Assembly (NCBI GenBank): GCA_034189325.1
Contig: JAXHUM010000049.1
Coordinates: forward strand, 62,001 to 126,000
Source: JAXHUM01 sp034189325
Lineage (GTDB): Bacteria > Desulfobacterota > DSM-4660 > Desulfatiglandales > Desulfatiglandaceae
Direction of reading: 5' to 3'
DNA: 64,000 nt
Below, piece after piece: positions 44,163-52,941 of the stretch; position 1 is the first letter of the stretch, and every line of letters begins with the position of its first letter. The notes beneath the pieces were generated by a model, which was given only the letters and a program-made list of their open reading frames with translations, was not told the origin of the DNA and did no database searches. Made by a program: the position numbers and the translations under genes.

Positions 44163-44313
44163 AAAAACACGCCTTTGCAATGCTTGAGGCGCAGCATCCC
44201 TCTTTCTATCACTCCACGCTCTAATGTAGTGTGTTCCAGTGACCGGTGTTTTGGGACGCTTCTGTTTGTCAGACGCCGGCTCCTGACTGTATCCCCAGCA
44301 AAAAGGAGAGGCT

Positions 44314-45672
44314 ATGGCCGAAGCAAGTATTTCTCGTAAGCTTGCCCGATTTGTAAGTCATCTCACCTATGGGGACCTCACAAACGACCAGACTTATTTG
44401 ATAAAGACATACTTTCTCGACTGGCTCGCCTCCGCCTTTGCAGGTCAGACCGAAAGACCCATTCAAATCATACTTGAGGTGGTACGTGGATTGGGCGGTC
44501 GAGCTCAATCCACAATCATACCGGACAGTTCTAAAACCATCAGCCTCCTTGCCGCCTTTGTCAACGGGGCCTCCTCTCATATGGTGGAAATGGATGATCT
44601 CCACAGACAATCCATTCTTCATCCCGGCTCTGCCGTTATGTCGGCTGTACTGGCCACAGCAGAACAGCAGCACAGGTCTGGAAAGGAATTGATCACTTCT
44701 ATCGCGGCCGGTTATGAAGTCGCTGTACGAATAGCTATGGCAGTGGGACCGAGCCACTACCGTTACTGGCATACTACAGCAACGTGCGGCACGTTCGGCG
44801 CGGCAGCGGGGGCATCCAGAATATTCGGTCTGGATGAGGATAAAACGACTTGGGCCCTTGGTTCAGCAGGGACCCAGGCAGCCGGCCTGTGGGCCTTTCT
44901 ATTGGAAAACGCCATGAGCAAGCAACTTCATCCCGGCAAAGCGGCAATGAACGGTATCCTCGCCGCACTGTTAGCCCAAAAGGGGTTCACCGGGGCAGAG
45001 AAGATTTTAGAGGGAGAAAAGGGATTCTTTCAGGCCACATCTGTCGACTTTGACGAGTCCCAATGCCTGAAGGAGCTTGGAAGCGTCTATCTTTTTGAGA
45101 GAAACTCCCTCAAATACCACGCCTCTTGTGGGCACACACATGCTGCGATTGACGCTGTCCTCAGCGCCACAGGGGGAAGGCCTATGGAGGCCCATCTCAT
45201 AAAAAGGGTCAATCTCTTTGTCTACCCGCAGGCGATTGATCTCCTGGGCAAGGTGAAGCCTGAGACCCCATATATGGCTAAATTCAGCCTGCCCTTCTGT
45301 GTGGCTACGGCCTTGAGGTTTGGTCGCGCAGGACTGGGTGACTTTACTCAATCAAAGATTGTGGACCCCGATATTTACGATCTCATTGAAAAGATAAAAA
45401 TACAGGGTGATGCTGAACTGGGCCGGAACTACCCTGCACAGTGGCCTGCCCGCATAGAGGTGAAGACAAATGAGGGGGAAACACTCTATGGAGAGGTTGT
45501 CTATCCAAAAGGTGACCCTGAAAACCCCCTTTCAGAGGAGGAACTGTCCCAAAAATTCCTGGACCTTACCAGTGGTATACTCACTTCCTCTAGGGCCAGG
45601 ATGGTCATGGATGAGGTTATGAACCTTGAGGAGGTGTCCGACATTGGGGAGCTTCATATGGCCTTAGACTGA
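44314..45672 (+). CDS. MmgE/PrpD family protein
   Basis: A 452-residue member of the 2-methylcitrate dehydratase/aconitate-decarboxylase-like fold. Visible patterns are the opening LARFVSHLTYGDL, FVNGASSHMVEMDDLHR with the HxxxxDD active-site region, HPGSAVMSAVLA, AAGYEVAVRIAMAVGPSHY, and QLHPGKAAMNGILAALLAQKGFTG, plus KYHASCGHTHAAIDAV. It begins with the ribosome site AAAAAGGAGAGGCT. The substrate is not evident; family members dehydrate or isomerise small tricarboxylates or act on other acids. No other methylcitrate-cycle gene is near. Confidence 0.85.
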   Translation: MAEASISRKLARFVSHLTYGDLTNDQTYLIKTYFLDWLASAFAGQTERPIQIILEVVRGLGGRAQSTIIPDSSKTISLLAAFVNGASSHMVEMDDLHRQSILHPGSAVMSAVLATAEQQHRSGKELITSIAAGYEVAVRIAMAVGPSHYRYWHTTATCGTFGAAAGASRIFGLDEDKTTWALGSAGTQAAGLWAFLLENAMSKQLHPGKAAMNGILAALLAQKGFTGAEKILEGEKGFFQATSVDFDESQCLKELGSVYLFERNSLKYHASCGHTHAAIDAVLSATGGRPMEAHLIKRVNLFVYPQAIDLLGKVKPETPYMAKFSLPFCVATALRFGRAGLGDFTQSKIVDPDIYDLIEKIKIQGDAELGRNYPAQWPARIEVKTNEGETLYGEVVYPKGDPENPLSEEELSQKFLDLTSGILTSSRARMVMDEVMNLEEVSDIGELHMALD

Positions 45673-45880
45673 GTTCCCTCTTGAGTCTGTATCGGGTTAT
45701 CATCTCTTGGTGCAATAATCTTCAAAACAGATGTCCCTCAGTTTCAAGGGAAAGATGAAGAATACCCTGCCAAGGTTCTTCTTTGACAAGAGAGAGATAC
45801 TTTCTTTGAGATGAGGCCTTTCTCCCCAGATTCTTTGGTCTCGTGTAAGAGGTCGGTCTTGTCTTACCCGTTTGACCAAT
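45673..45880. other. Gene-free stretch downstream of the MmgE/PrpD gene
   Basis: About 210 bases. A minus-strand frame here is Arg/Lys-rich and could be more of the decayed ATPase in another frame, but this is not strong enough to call. Confidence 0.35.
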
Positions 45881-46342
45881 CTAGTCCTTGATAACAAATT
45901 TCCCGTTCAAAAAGATTTCTCGCTCAGTTGCTTCTCCCGGCAAATCCATATGAATCAACTCCAGCCTGTCGAGCAAAGACCGAGGCACTTAGTCGACAAA
46001 GGAAAAGTCCTCTGGATTCCCGGTGGCGATCACTATGAGATCCACAGGATAGTTCGAATTACATTCCTCTAAAATCGACTTCTTTTCTTCGAGAACCGGA
46101 TGGAGAAGGACCCGCACCTTTGTATCGATGGCAGGAATAGATGGGAGCATCTTCGTTAATGACTTTGCCGATCTAGTCTTCCCTGCCCCCTCTTCTGAAA
46201 CCAAATAAAGGTAAGCGCCCGACAATAACACCATTGAAACATCTCTTTTGACACCATCCCTTGCTCGAACATCTGTCTGCGTATCTACTTCATTTCTGAC
46301 TTCTTCCAGAATGTAATATCTCAACTGGTGAGTCACAAGCAT
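45881..46342 (-). pseudogene. Decayed AAA+ (MoxR/Mg-chelatase-type) ATPase
   Basis: On the minus strand the frame from 46342 reads an ATPase fragment with a Walker A loop (EEGAGKTRSAKSL, near residue 53) and a sensor-1-like strand DLIVIATGNPEDFSFVD. It then meets a TAA stop at 45989, but the same frame continues with VPRSLLDRLELIHMDLPGEATEREI, which is the arginine-finger/LLDRFE region of this family, up to a second stop at 45881. A single sense codon has therefore become a stop, and the N-terminal and C-terminal parts of a normal ATPase are missing. It is not in operon with either neighbour. Confidence 0.7.
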
Positions 46343-46630
46343 CGGTTGACACTACTCAAGGTCGATTTTTCCATATTAATTTGCTCCCCTTTCCAAAAAG
46401 ATACCCGACGGTCTCAGGCGATCTGAGACTGAATCCGTGCAGACATTGAGAAATAAGAGGTCGGTTGTGAGAATTTGTAGAATGGAGGAAAGTGCAGTGA
46501 GTCATTGCCCAGATCGGCCATAGAGTAAACGGGACCGATCAAAATCAGCCAACCGGGGATTTCACAGAACTTTGACAGGGCTGGGTGTATATCCCCATTT
46601 CCGTCAAAGGAAGAAAAAGGACCTAAAAAA
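46343..46630. other. Gene-free stretch upstream of the acidic protein
   Basis: About 290 bases. It contains the small inverted repeat GTCTCAG (46411-46417) / CTGAGAC (46423-46429) with a 5-nt loop and no T run. Nothing else was supported. Confidence 0.4.
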
Positions 46631-46659
46631 TTGACAAAATATTGGAATTATGCTATTAA
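46631..46659 (+). promoter_or_regulatory. Strong promoter of the acidic-protein gene
   Basis: TTGACA (46631-46636), a 17-base spacer, and TATTAA (46654-46659): a perfect -35 and a good -10, about 90 bases before the ATG at 46750. Confidence 0.75.
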
Positions 46660-46749
46660 ATTTTATATCATACGTCTTAATATTGTCTGTTATGTTTCTT
46701 GCTGTATAGTTGTATGAAAAATAGGAACAATTTTCTTGGGGAGGACAAA

Positions 46750-47535
46750 ATGGGGGAGAAAGAGGCCCTTGAATTTGATGAATTGTCGGACGAGGATGTT
46801 GCAGACATTAATGTTGATCCCTCATTGGATGAGAATATCATAGAACTGGTCGATGTTGTTGAAGATGCGAAGTCCCCCTCGACCAGTGTAGATGGAGGAG
46901 GGCAAGACTCTCGTCTCGAGCCTTACGAGGTTTTGATAGATGACCAAGATTTAGAACTCGATACCGATCTTGAAGTGGCATTAGAAGGCCTGGAATTATC
47001 TGAAGAAGATGAGGCCCCAGTCACTGTTGGAAGTGAATCCGATTTAGAAGGCCTGGAGGAGGCTGCCCTTGAATTCGAAGCCCTTCATGAGGCTGAAGAG
47101 CCTGAATTGCTTGATGATTCCGAGGAGTCTGAAGCGGTTGAAATCGAATCTGTTGAGCCGGTGACGTTGGAGGGGCTTGAAAAAGCTGCAGATGAACTTG
47201 CCGGAATTGTGGCAATAGAGGAATCTGAAGGTATGGGGAAGGCTGAAGAGGAGGAGTTGTCTCTCGACAACGGTCTTGAATTACCAGACGTAGACTTGAG
47301 CGAGGTCATGTCCGATTCAGATGATGAGAAACCGGGGAGTGAAGAGATAATGGACTCGCCGATTGAAGAAGGATTGCCAGGTATATCCGATGAAAGACTC
47401 GAGGCCGTCCTAACCAGCATTGTGGAAGAGGTCTTAGAACGTGTTGCAAGGGAAACGATGGAAAGAGTTGCCGAGAAAGTCATTACCGAGGCTATTGAGT
47501 CATTGAAGCAGAGTTTTGAAATTCCAGCTGACTGA
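46750..47535 (+). CDS. Acidic, largely disordered protein with a C-terminal helix
   Basis: A 261-residue protein of unknown function. Residues about 1-215 are dominated by Glu, Asp, Leu, Val and Ser with repeated short patterns such as LEGLEL, SEEDEAPV, EESEAVEIES and ELPDVDLSEV, typical of an intrinsically disordered acidic linker. The last 45 residues (ERLEAVLTSIVEEVLERVARETMERVAEKVITEAIESLKQSF) are a strong amphipathic helix. A similar acidic-linker-plus-helix tail is seen in some Desulfobacterota response-regulator proteins and in polar hub proteins of the PopZ type, but here no receiver domain is present. Start at ATG 46750 follows GGGGAGGACAAA. It has its own promoter and terminator, so it is a single-gene unit. 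Confidence 0.75.
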   Translation: MGEKEALEFDELSDEDVADINVDPSLDENIIELVDVVEDAKSPSTSVDGGGQDSRLEPYEVLIDDQDLELDTDLEVALEGLELSEEDEAPVTVGSESDLEGLEEAALEFEALHEAEEPELLDDSEESEAVEIESVEPVTLEGLEKAADELAGIVAIEESEGMGKAEEEELSLDNGLELPDVDLSEVMSDSDDEKPGSEEIMDSPIEEGLPGISDERLEAVLTSIVEEVLERVARETMERVAEKVITEAIESLKQSFEIPAD

Positions 47536-47588
47536 CCGCCATTAATTAATATGTGGTGGGAGATTCCGGAAAAGGTCTTATCGTGCCA

Positions 47589-47620
47589 GGGGTTGTGAAT
47601 TAATTCGCAACCCCTTTTTT
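47589..47620 (+). terminator. Rho-independent terminator after the acidic-protein gene
   Basis: GGGGTTG (47589-47595) pairs with CAACCCC (47608-47614), with GAA/TTC pairing inside, followed by six T. Confidence 0.92.
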
Positions 47621-48091
47621 GCGGTTATTGGACATTTTGAGTTTTCCCCTCATCTCCTGATCCTGTGCCGACTGCTTTCTCTTTGGTTGAGTCAAGATCA
47701 CGCTTCACTCCCTAGAAACTCTCATGGAAGGTTTTGAAATATCAAAATCGAAATCCTCACCTCTTCTTTTTTTGCAGAAGCAATATCAAAGATATTTTGC
47801 CTTAGGACAACATTTGTGAAATAGAATGAAGCAAAATTAACCAAATGATGCAATTAAAATAATATTTAAATATGTTGAATTAAATATTGTTAACTTTGGA
47901 GTTGCTTTGCTTGTCTCCGATCTAAGTGAGTACTCCGGTTACAGAGATATTCCTCTGATAGAGTAATTCATTCCTAAAGAAATACCCCTCTATCTCCGAT
48001 ATAAAAAGAGGTACCAGGAAAAATAAAAATTCACTGTGATCATAATTTTAGAAAACATATTACCGGAATTGGAGTGGGGGAGGCATTCTAG
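47621..48091. other. AT-rich intergenic region
   Basis: About 470 bases, strikingly AT-rich between 47750 and 48060. It should hold the promoter of the next gene, but the many AT blocks prevent choosing one. No open frame or repeat was supported. Confidence 0.45.
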
Positions 48092-48805
48092 ATGGCCTTA
48101 AATCGATGCAAGGAATGTGGCAATCTTTTCAGATCTGATGTTGATATATGCCCGAATTGCGAAACCCCGGTAGAGAAGGAAAAAAGCAGGGCCGGATATC
48201 TCGGGGTGATAGGTTTTATCCTTCTTGTCGGGCTATTGAGCATACAGATGAATTCCTATTTTCATAAAAAGTCGATTGAAAAGGAGAAGTTAAGGAAACA
48301 AGAGGCCATTTTACTGGAGCAGGAGCAGCAAGAACAGCAAGAACAGGAAGAGGCTGCCCGCATGAGGGCCTTGGAAGAGCACTATGATAAGATCGTATCT
48401 CTATGGAAGGATGGTGAGTATGATCAGGCATCTAATGAGTTGGACTTGTTTAAAGAATACAATCAGCCGGATTACAAAGAAGTTCCTGAGATTGAAAAAA
48501 AATTGGAGATCCATCGGTTAGAGGAAAAGGTAAAAGGGATTCCAGCATCAAGGGCGTCCGCCAACTTGGACATATACAAAAAACTGCAGTCTCTCGATCC
48601 TGATAACGAGAGGTACAAAAAGAAAGTCAGCTACTATACAAACAAGATCAAAAAGAGATCGACTAAGAAAATAAGAAAGAAAAAGAAGGATACGACGTTG
48701 GCGAAAGGGGGTAAGAGCAAAAAGGAAAATAGAGAGAAAAAACAGCCTGTAGAAAAAGAGGAATCGATGGAAGTCCTCGAATTATTGGGGGATGCTCCGT
48801 TTTAG
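48092..48805 (+). CDS. Zinc-ribbon membrane protein with a charged coiled-coil tail
   Basis: A 237-residue protein. The N-terminus is a zinc ribbon (RCKECGNLFRSDVDICPNCETP, two CxxC pairs at about residues 6-26), followed by one membrane segment (AGYLGVIGFILLVGLLSIQM, about 35-54), a Gln/Glu-rich coiled coil (EQEQQEQQEQEEAARMRALEEHYDKI) and a long Lys-rich stretch near residues 185-220. The middle has a helix pair like a tetratricopeptide unit (YDKIVSLWKDGEYDQASNELDLFKEY). The ribosome site GGGGGAGGCATTCTAG is clear. No function can be named; the design suggests a membrane-tethered scaffold. Confidence 0.75.
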   Translation: MALNRCKECGNLFRSDVDICPNCETPVEKEKSRAGYLGVIGFILLVGLLSIQMNSYFHKKSIEKEKLRKQEAILLEQEQQEQQEQEEAARMRALEEHYDKIVSLWKDGEYDQASNELDLFKEYNQPDYKEVPEIEKKLEIHRLEEKVKGIPASRASANLDIYKKLQSLDPDNERYKKKVSYYTNKIKKRSTKKIRKKKKDTTLAKGGKSKKENREKKQPVEKEESMEVLELLGDAPF

Positions 48806-48885
48806 ATTTGAAGAGGAAAAACCCAAGAATCTTAAGTCCATATCACTCCTAGAACCCATAGATCCCGCCTGCCTATATTTTATAA

Positions 48886-48913
48886 TTGACAAGTCATATT
48901 TGTGCTGTAAAAT
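48886..48913 (+). promoter_or_regulatory. Promoter of the tRNA-Gly/tRNA-Cys pair
   Basis: TTGACA (48886-48891), a 16-base spacer, and TAAAAT (48908-48913), about 38 bases before the first tRNA. Confidence 0.7.
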
Positions 48914-48950
48914 GGCAACAATATTCGGAACAAATCCAAATGTTCCACAG

Positions 48951-49026
48951 GCGGGAATAGCTCAGCTGGTAGAGCCTCACGTTGCCAACGTGATTGTCGC
49001 GGGTTCAAGTCCCGTTTCCCGCTCCA
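48951..49026 (+). tRNA. tRNA-Gly (GCC)
   Basis: Acceptor GCGGGAA pairs with TTCCCGC; the anticodon stem TCACG/CGTGA holds loop TTGCCAA with anticodon GCC; T-loop GGTTCAAGT. CCA is encoded (49024-49026). Confidence 0.97.
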
Positions 49027-49075
49027 TCAAAATAGAATGGTTAGGCTGTAGGTCGACTTTGCCCACAATAACTGG

Positions 49076-49151
49076 GGCGGCATAGCCAAGTGGCTAAGGC
49101 AGCGGTCTGCAAAACCGTTATTCACCAGTTCGAATCTGGTTGCCGCCTCCA
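49076..49151 (+). tRNA. tRNA-Cys (GCA)
   Basis: Acceptor GGCGGCA pairs with TGCCGCC; the anticodon loop CTGCAAA holds anticodon GCA; T-arm AGTTCGAATCT. CCA is encoded (49149-49151). It lies 49 bases after tRNA-Gly and shares its promoter. Confidence 0.97.
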
Positions 49152-50212
49152 AATAATTTCAAGGGGTTATCAGGAGTGGCGGACACTCTACAGCTACTCC
49201 TACCATAGTCTCCCCCGATGTGGTCCGACGTTGGTATTGTCAATCTTCAGAAGTTAACCAAACCCAAAAAATTGTTCTGCACCTCAGCATGGGTGTATTG
49301 ACTGCTCTTAGTAGATATACTCACACATTCAAGTACTTCAATACCCTTTAAGAATAAGACCCAGCGACATTCTGGCAAGCTACTGTAATCTGACGTAAAA
49401 TATCTGTTACGGACATGACTTGATCCCCCGACGAGGAGCTTGTACTTGTAATGAGGCTTTGTTTAGTCGTGCTGGCGGACTCCATCCTTTATTCGTATGA
49501 TTTTGCATCTCTTGACAATTGGAGCGATGTAAGCTGAGAATCGAAATATCATTTCAAGTAAAGCTGTTTTTCCAGGAAAAGCTGCTGAAAGAGTCTTTTT
49601 GCTCGGGAACGAAGTCATACGTAAGAGGTGGTGCGAAAGGCATGACCGCTATGAAAACGGCAGGCTTAAACGTGGCTCTTGACAGCGTCTGATGCCTTTG
49701 GACTATCTAAACGACTCCATTCGCCGATCGATAGGGCTGTGACTCGGTTGTCCCATATGGGCGAGATGGTTGATCTGGAAGAAATCCCTTGTCCCAAGAA
49801 AAGAATATGCTTTTTGATGGAAAAGGGCAAATCTCCCATGTCACAAAAGAGGCGTTCAGATTTATTCCCCAAGATGAACAAGTTGATGGTGATAGACGAA
49901 GAAGATCCCTATCTGCAAAGTGCGGCCACTTCCCTGGTAAATAGGGGTAACCCGGGTCCCAAGATTAACGGTAAATACAACAACTGCTTCTCATTAGCAA
50001 ATGAATAGGCGTTCTCTGCAGATGATAGGTTGATATGTAAAACCTTTGATATAACAGGCCCCATATTCTTTCATGCCGGGATGCCGGCCCTTATCCATGC
50101 AATCCATATAGGACCCCCAGATTGATGTGACCCAGCAGCCAAGGATTTTAACTGATCAGGTTTTCAGGAGACGGTAGCTATTATTTAAACACACTAACAG
50201 GAGGTATTCATT
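49152..50212. other. Gene-poor region before the dehydratase-like cluster
   Basis: About 1.06 kb. The only sizeable frame (plus strand, 49679-50008, 109 codons from a TTG) has no ribosome site. Near its end VIDEEDPYLQSAATSLVNRG faintly recalls the first strand and helix of a receiver domain, so a worn gene remnant is possible. The last 50 bases hold the ribosome site of the next gene (AACAGGAGGTATTCATT). Confidence 0.4.
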
Positions 50213-51625
50213 ATGGACGTGACTGAATTTCTGAGAGCGGTAAGGTACACGGAAGAGGAAATTGAAAATGAAAAATACAGGGTGAGTGAGGCATTTGACA
50301 AATGTAAAATAATTGATGAAGAGGATTTGAAAAAGGCTCAAGCTAACCTGTCGAGGTACCTGACAACCGAAGGAGCCAGAAGGGCATTTGCCATTGCAGT
50401 CATGAGGTTTACCGACATGATGATGGCTAAGGATGAAGGAAAAAAACTCATCTATCTGATCCATGAAGAATTTCCTCAGATCGGTTTGACATTCTATAAT
50501 GCTATGGGAAGAGATAAACTAGTGATCGAAATCCCAGAGACATATCTGTGGCTTCTCTTTGGACAGATGTGTTTTGACAGAATGGTCGATATCCTCGAGG
50601 CTGCCGAGAAATATGGCATGGAGATTGGGGTGGCTCACTGCCCCATCGATCAGTTGGCCTACGGTGGGGTAGCCGGAGACATTATCCCTAAGCCGGATGT
50701 TGCTACGTCAGGGGGCGTTTTTTGTGACCAGGGACCAAAGACAGCGGAGATTATAGGCGAACTCTGCGATGTACCCTATTTTGTTACTACGGACGCTTGT
50801 AGAGATGAGTCATGGGGCTCTTTTCCAGAGTTGGACATTGATTGTATACGCTTCCTTGGAGAGTCTACGGAGAAGCATTTTAATGAGATTGGGGATCATT
50901 TGGGTGTGGAAGTTACAGAGAAACATTTTCGCAAGGCCAGAGTAGAGATTGCCATGCTGTGGGGCCCGCTACAAGAAACCCTCCAACTTACTGCAGACGG
51001 TGATCCAAGGCCCATAAGTTGTATGGATGAAGAGCCTTTCCTCCAGATGACGGTTTATCCTGATTGGCGGACAAAAGAATTGACAAAGGCATTTCGTACT
51101 TTGATTAAAGAGATCAAGGAGAGAACCGCCAAGGGTGAGGGTGTTGTTCCGAAAGGTGCCTTAAGGACCACCTTCTTTTGTGATCCCAGACCGGACATTG
51201 CCGAGATGTGTGAAAAAGAGTTGGGCCTGAATATCCTGCTTCCTGGGATTTACTGGGTGGCGCCATTTGAGAAGACACGTATGATCGGGAAAGAGGAAAA
51301 CGAATATGTCCGTTTTGCAGAGGCCTACATCCGTCGCGGTATTGTCAGGTGCCATTGGGACCATGTCTACAGGGCTATTGAATGTACCAATCACTTCAAA
51401 TTGGATGGATATATGGCGGCGTATGAATATGGCTGTCGACCGCTTTGCTTCCCAGGGCGATGGATTAAAGATGAAATCGAAGAAAAGCTGGGCATCCCTG
51501 CAACATATTTTGAAGAATCTGCTGACCCGAGAATTCACACTCCTGATCAATTGAGGACAAAGATAGAGACATTTGCCTCGGTGATGAAGATCAAAAAGGC
51601 AAAAAGAGAAAAACAGGCTGCCTAA
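50213..51625 (+). CDS. 2-hydroxyacyl-CoA dehydratase/benzoyl-CoA reductase-like subunit A
   Basis: A 470-residue member of the HgdB/BcrB-BcrC/FldB family. Enzymes of this family carry out ATP-driven single-electron chemistry on CoA thioesters, such as 2-hydroxyacyl-CoA dehydration or benzoyl-CoA reduction, with [4Fe-4S] clusters held by cysteines. Visible cysteine motifs are GVAHCPIDQLAYGG near residue 144, SGGVFCDQGPKTAEIIGEL near 170, TTDACRDESWG near 196 and YEYGCRPLCFPGRW near 410. It has a clear AGGAGG ribosome site and is followed 33 bases later by the second subunit. The substrate is unknown. Confidence 0.85.
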   Translation: MDVTEFLRAVRYTEEEIENEKYRVSEAFDKCKIIDEEDLKKAQANLSRYLTTEGARRAFAIAVMRFTDMMMAKDEGKKLIYLIHEEFPQIGLTFYNAMGRDKLVIEIPETYLWLLFGQMCFDRMVDILEAAEKYGMEIGVAHCPIDQLAYGGVAGDIIPKPDVATSGGVFCDQGPKTAEIIGELCDVPYFVTTDACRDESWGSFPELDIDCIRFLGESTEKHFNEIGDHLGVEVTEKHFRKARVEIAMLWGPLQETLQLTADGDPRPISCMDEEPFLQMTVYPDWRTKELTKAFRTLIKEIKERTAKGEGVVPKGALRTTFFCDPRPDIAEMCEKELGLNILLPGIYWVAPFEKTRMIGKEENEYVRFAEAYIRRGIVRCHWDHVYRAIECTNHFKLDGYMAAYEYGCRPLCFPGRWIKDEIEEKLGIPATYFEESADPRIHTPDQLRTKIETFASVMKIKKAKREKQAA

Positions 51626-51658
51626 TTCAATATCCAAAGTTGTTTTAGAGGAGGAAGA

Positions 51659-52813
51659 ATGATGAATATAAAGGGAACGATCGGTCAGAAGACAACGGAG
51701 AGGCTTGTGGAATTGGAGTTGGCAAAGGAAGAGGGAACAAAGATCGTCGGATATTATCCATCTGAGTATATGCCTGAGGAACTAGTCTTGGCGGCCGGAA
51801 TGATACCTTATGGACTGCTTAAAGCAGGAGATTATACGCCGATCCTCCATTCAGGTGTTGTTGTTCCGCGATGGCAAGACACCTTTTGCAGAGCCCAGAT
51901 CGGATATATTGTCATGAAGGATCCCCATTATATGTTGCCTGATCTCTATGTAGATGCATGGTCCCACTTCGGAGCAAGCTTGGTCATTGATAACTACGAT
52001 TTTCTTATGCCTGATATGGAAACCCTGAGAATCGAAGTGCCTCATGTAAAGAATGAGGCTGGTCTCAAGTTTTATATAAAGAGGATGTGTAGACTGAAAG
52101 AAAAACTGGAAGAGGTGAGTGGAAACAAGATAACCGAGGAGAGTCTTAGGGCGGCAATCAAGGTTTGCAACAGAGAGAGAGAACTCCTAAAGGAAATTGC
52201 TCTTTTGAGAAAGCAAGAAAGGGTTCCAATAAGCGGATTGGAGTTTATGCTGCTGAATCATGCGACTTACATCCTCGATAAGGAGTTTATGAATGGGTTC
52301 CTAGAAGAAGTGCTTGAAGATCTTAAAAAGAAGAAGCCCGAGGACATATCTATTAATACACCGAGGGTTATGGTCGTAGGGGCTGCCTTGGGGATGGCTG
52401 ATTATCAAGTGTTTGAGCTTGTGGAGGACATGGGTGGTCAGGTTGTTATCGAACAGTTCAGTGAGGCGATGAAAGACTTCTATGACAACGTGGATATTGA
52501 AGGTGATGTGGATCAGCTGATCAGCAATATTGGTGATAGGTATTTCATGAAGAAGGTATGTAATTTTGCATTCAGACCGGCCAGTGAAAGGCAGGATTTC
52601 ATTATCCAGTTGGCCAAGGATTACAAAGTCCAGGGCATGATCTGGTATCAACAGTTGTACCAGGACAATGCGGACTTTGATTATATGATTCTTGAGAAGA
52701 AGGTCAGAGAGGGGCTCAAAATCCCAATGCTTAAACTTTACACGGAATATGACTCATCTGAAAAAGCCGCGTTGGTCACCCGAATTGAGACATTCTTGAA
52801 GACCTTGCGTTAA
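51659..52813 (+). CDS. 2-hydroxyacyl-CoA dehydratase/benzoyl-CoA reductase-like subunit B, cysteine-poor
   Basis: A 384-residue paralogue of the upstream subunit. The family fold is clear (GYYPSEYMPEELVLAAGMIPYGLL near residue 31, then helical RLKEKLEEVSGNKITEESLRAAIKVCNRERELL and IPMLKLYTEYD near the end). The first cluster cysteine is present (C77, DTFCRAQIG). At the place of the usual second motif (Cys-Asp) it reads DLYVDAWSHFG, and at the usual third cysteine it reads QLYQDN with Gln335. So two of the three expected ligands seem absent. Ribosome site GAGGAGGAAG. This unusual pattern argues for a changed cluster or a redox-inactive partner role. Confidence 0.82.
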   Translation: MMNIKGTIGQKTTERLVELELAKEEGTKIVGYYPSEYMPEELVLAAGMIPYGLLKAGDYTPILHSGVVVPRWQDTFCRAQIGYIVMKDPHYMLPDLYVDAWSHFGASLVIDNYDFLMPDMETLRIEVPHVKNEAGLKFYIKRMCRLKEKLEEVSGNKITEESLRAAIKVCNRERELLKEIALLRKQERVPISGLEFMLLNHATYILDKEFMNGFLEEVLEDLKKKKPEDISINTPRVMVVGAALGMADYQVFELVEDMGGQVVIEQFSEAMKDFYDNVDIEGDVDQLISNIGDRYFMKKVCNFAFRPASERQDFIIQLAKDYKVQGMIWYQQLYQDNADFDYMILEKKVREGLKIPMLKLYTEYDSSEKAALVTRIETFLKTLR

Positions 52814-52941
52814 AGACAAAGACCGGAGTGGGGCATGTTTTTTTGGCCCCACTCCACAAGTTCGAAACAGGCGTTCCTTTTTGAAAGGGCCTTTTCGGAG
52901 AAGAATTATTCCTTTCTATACCGAGGAGATATAGTGTTGCC

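Noticed and set aside
49679..50008. 109-codon gene after the tRNA-Cys
   Set aside because: It starts at TTG without a ribosome site; the receiver-like resemblance near its end is too faint to call a gene.
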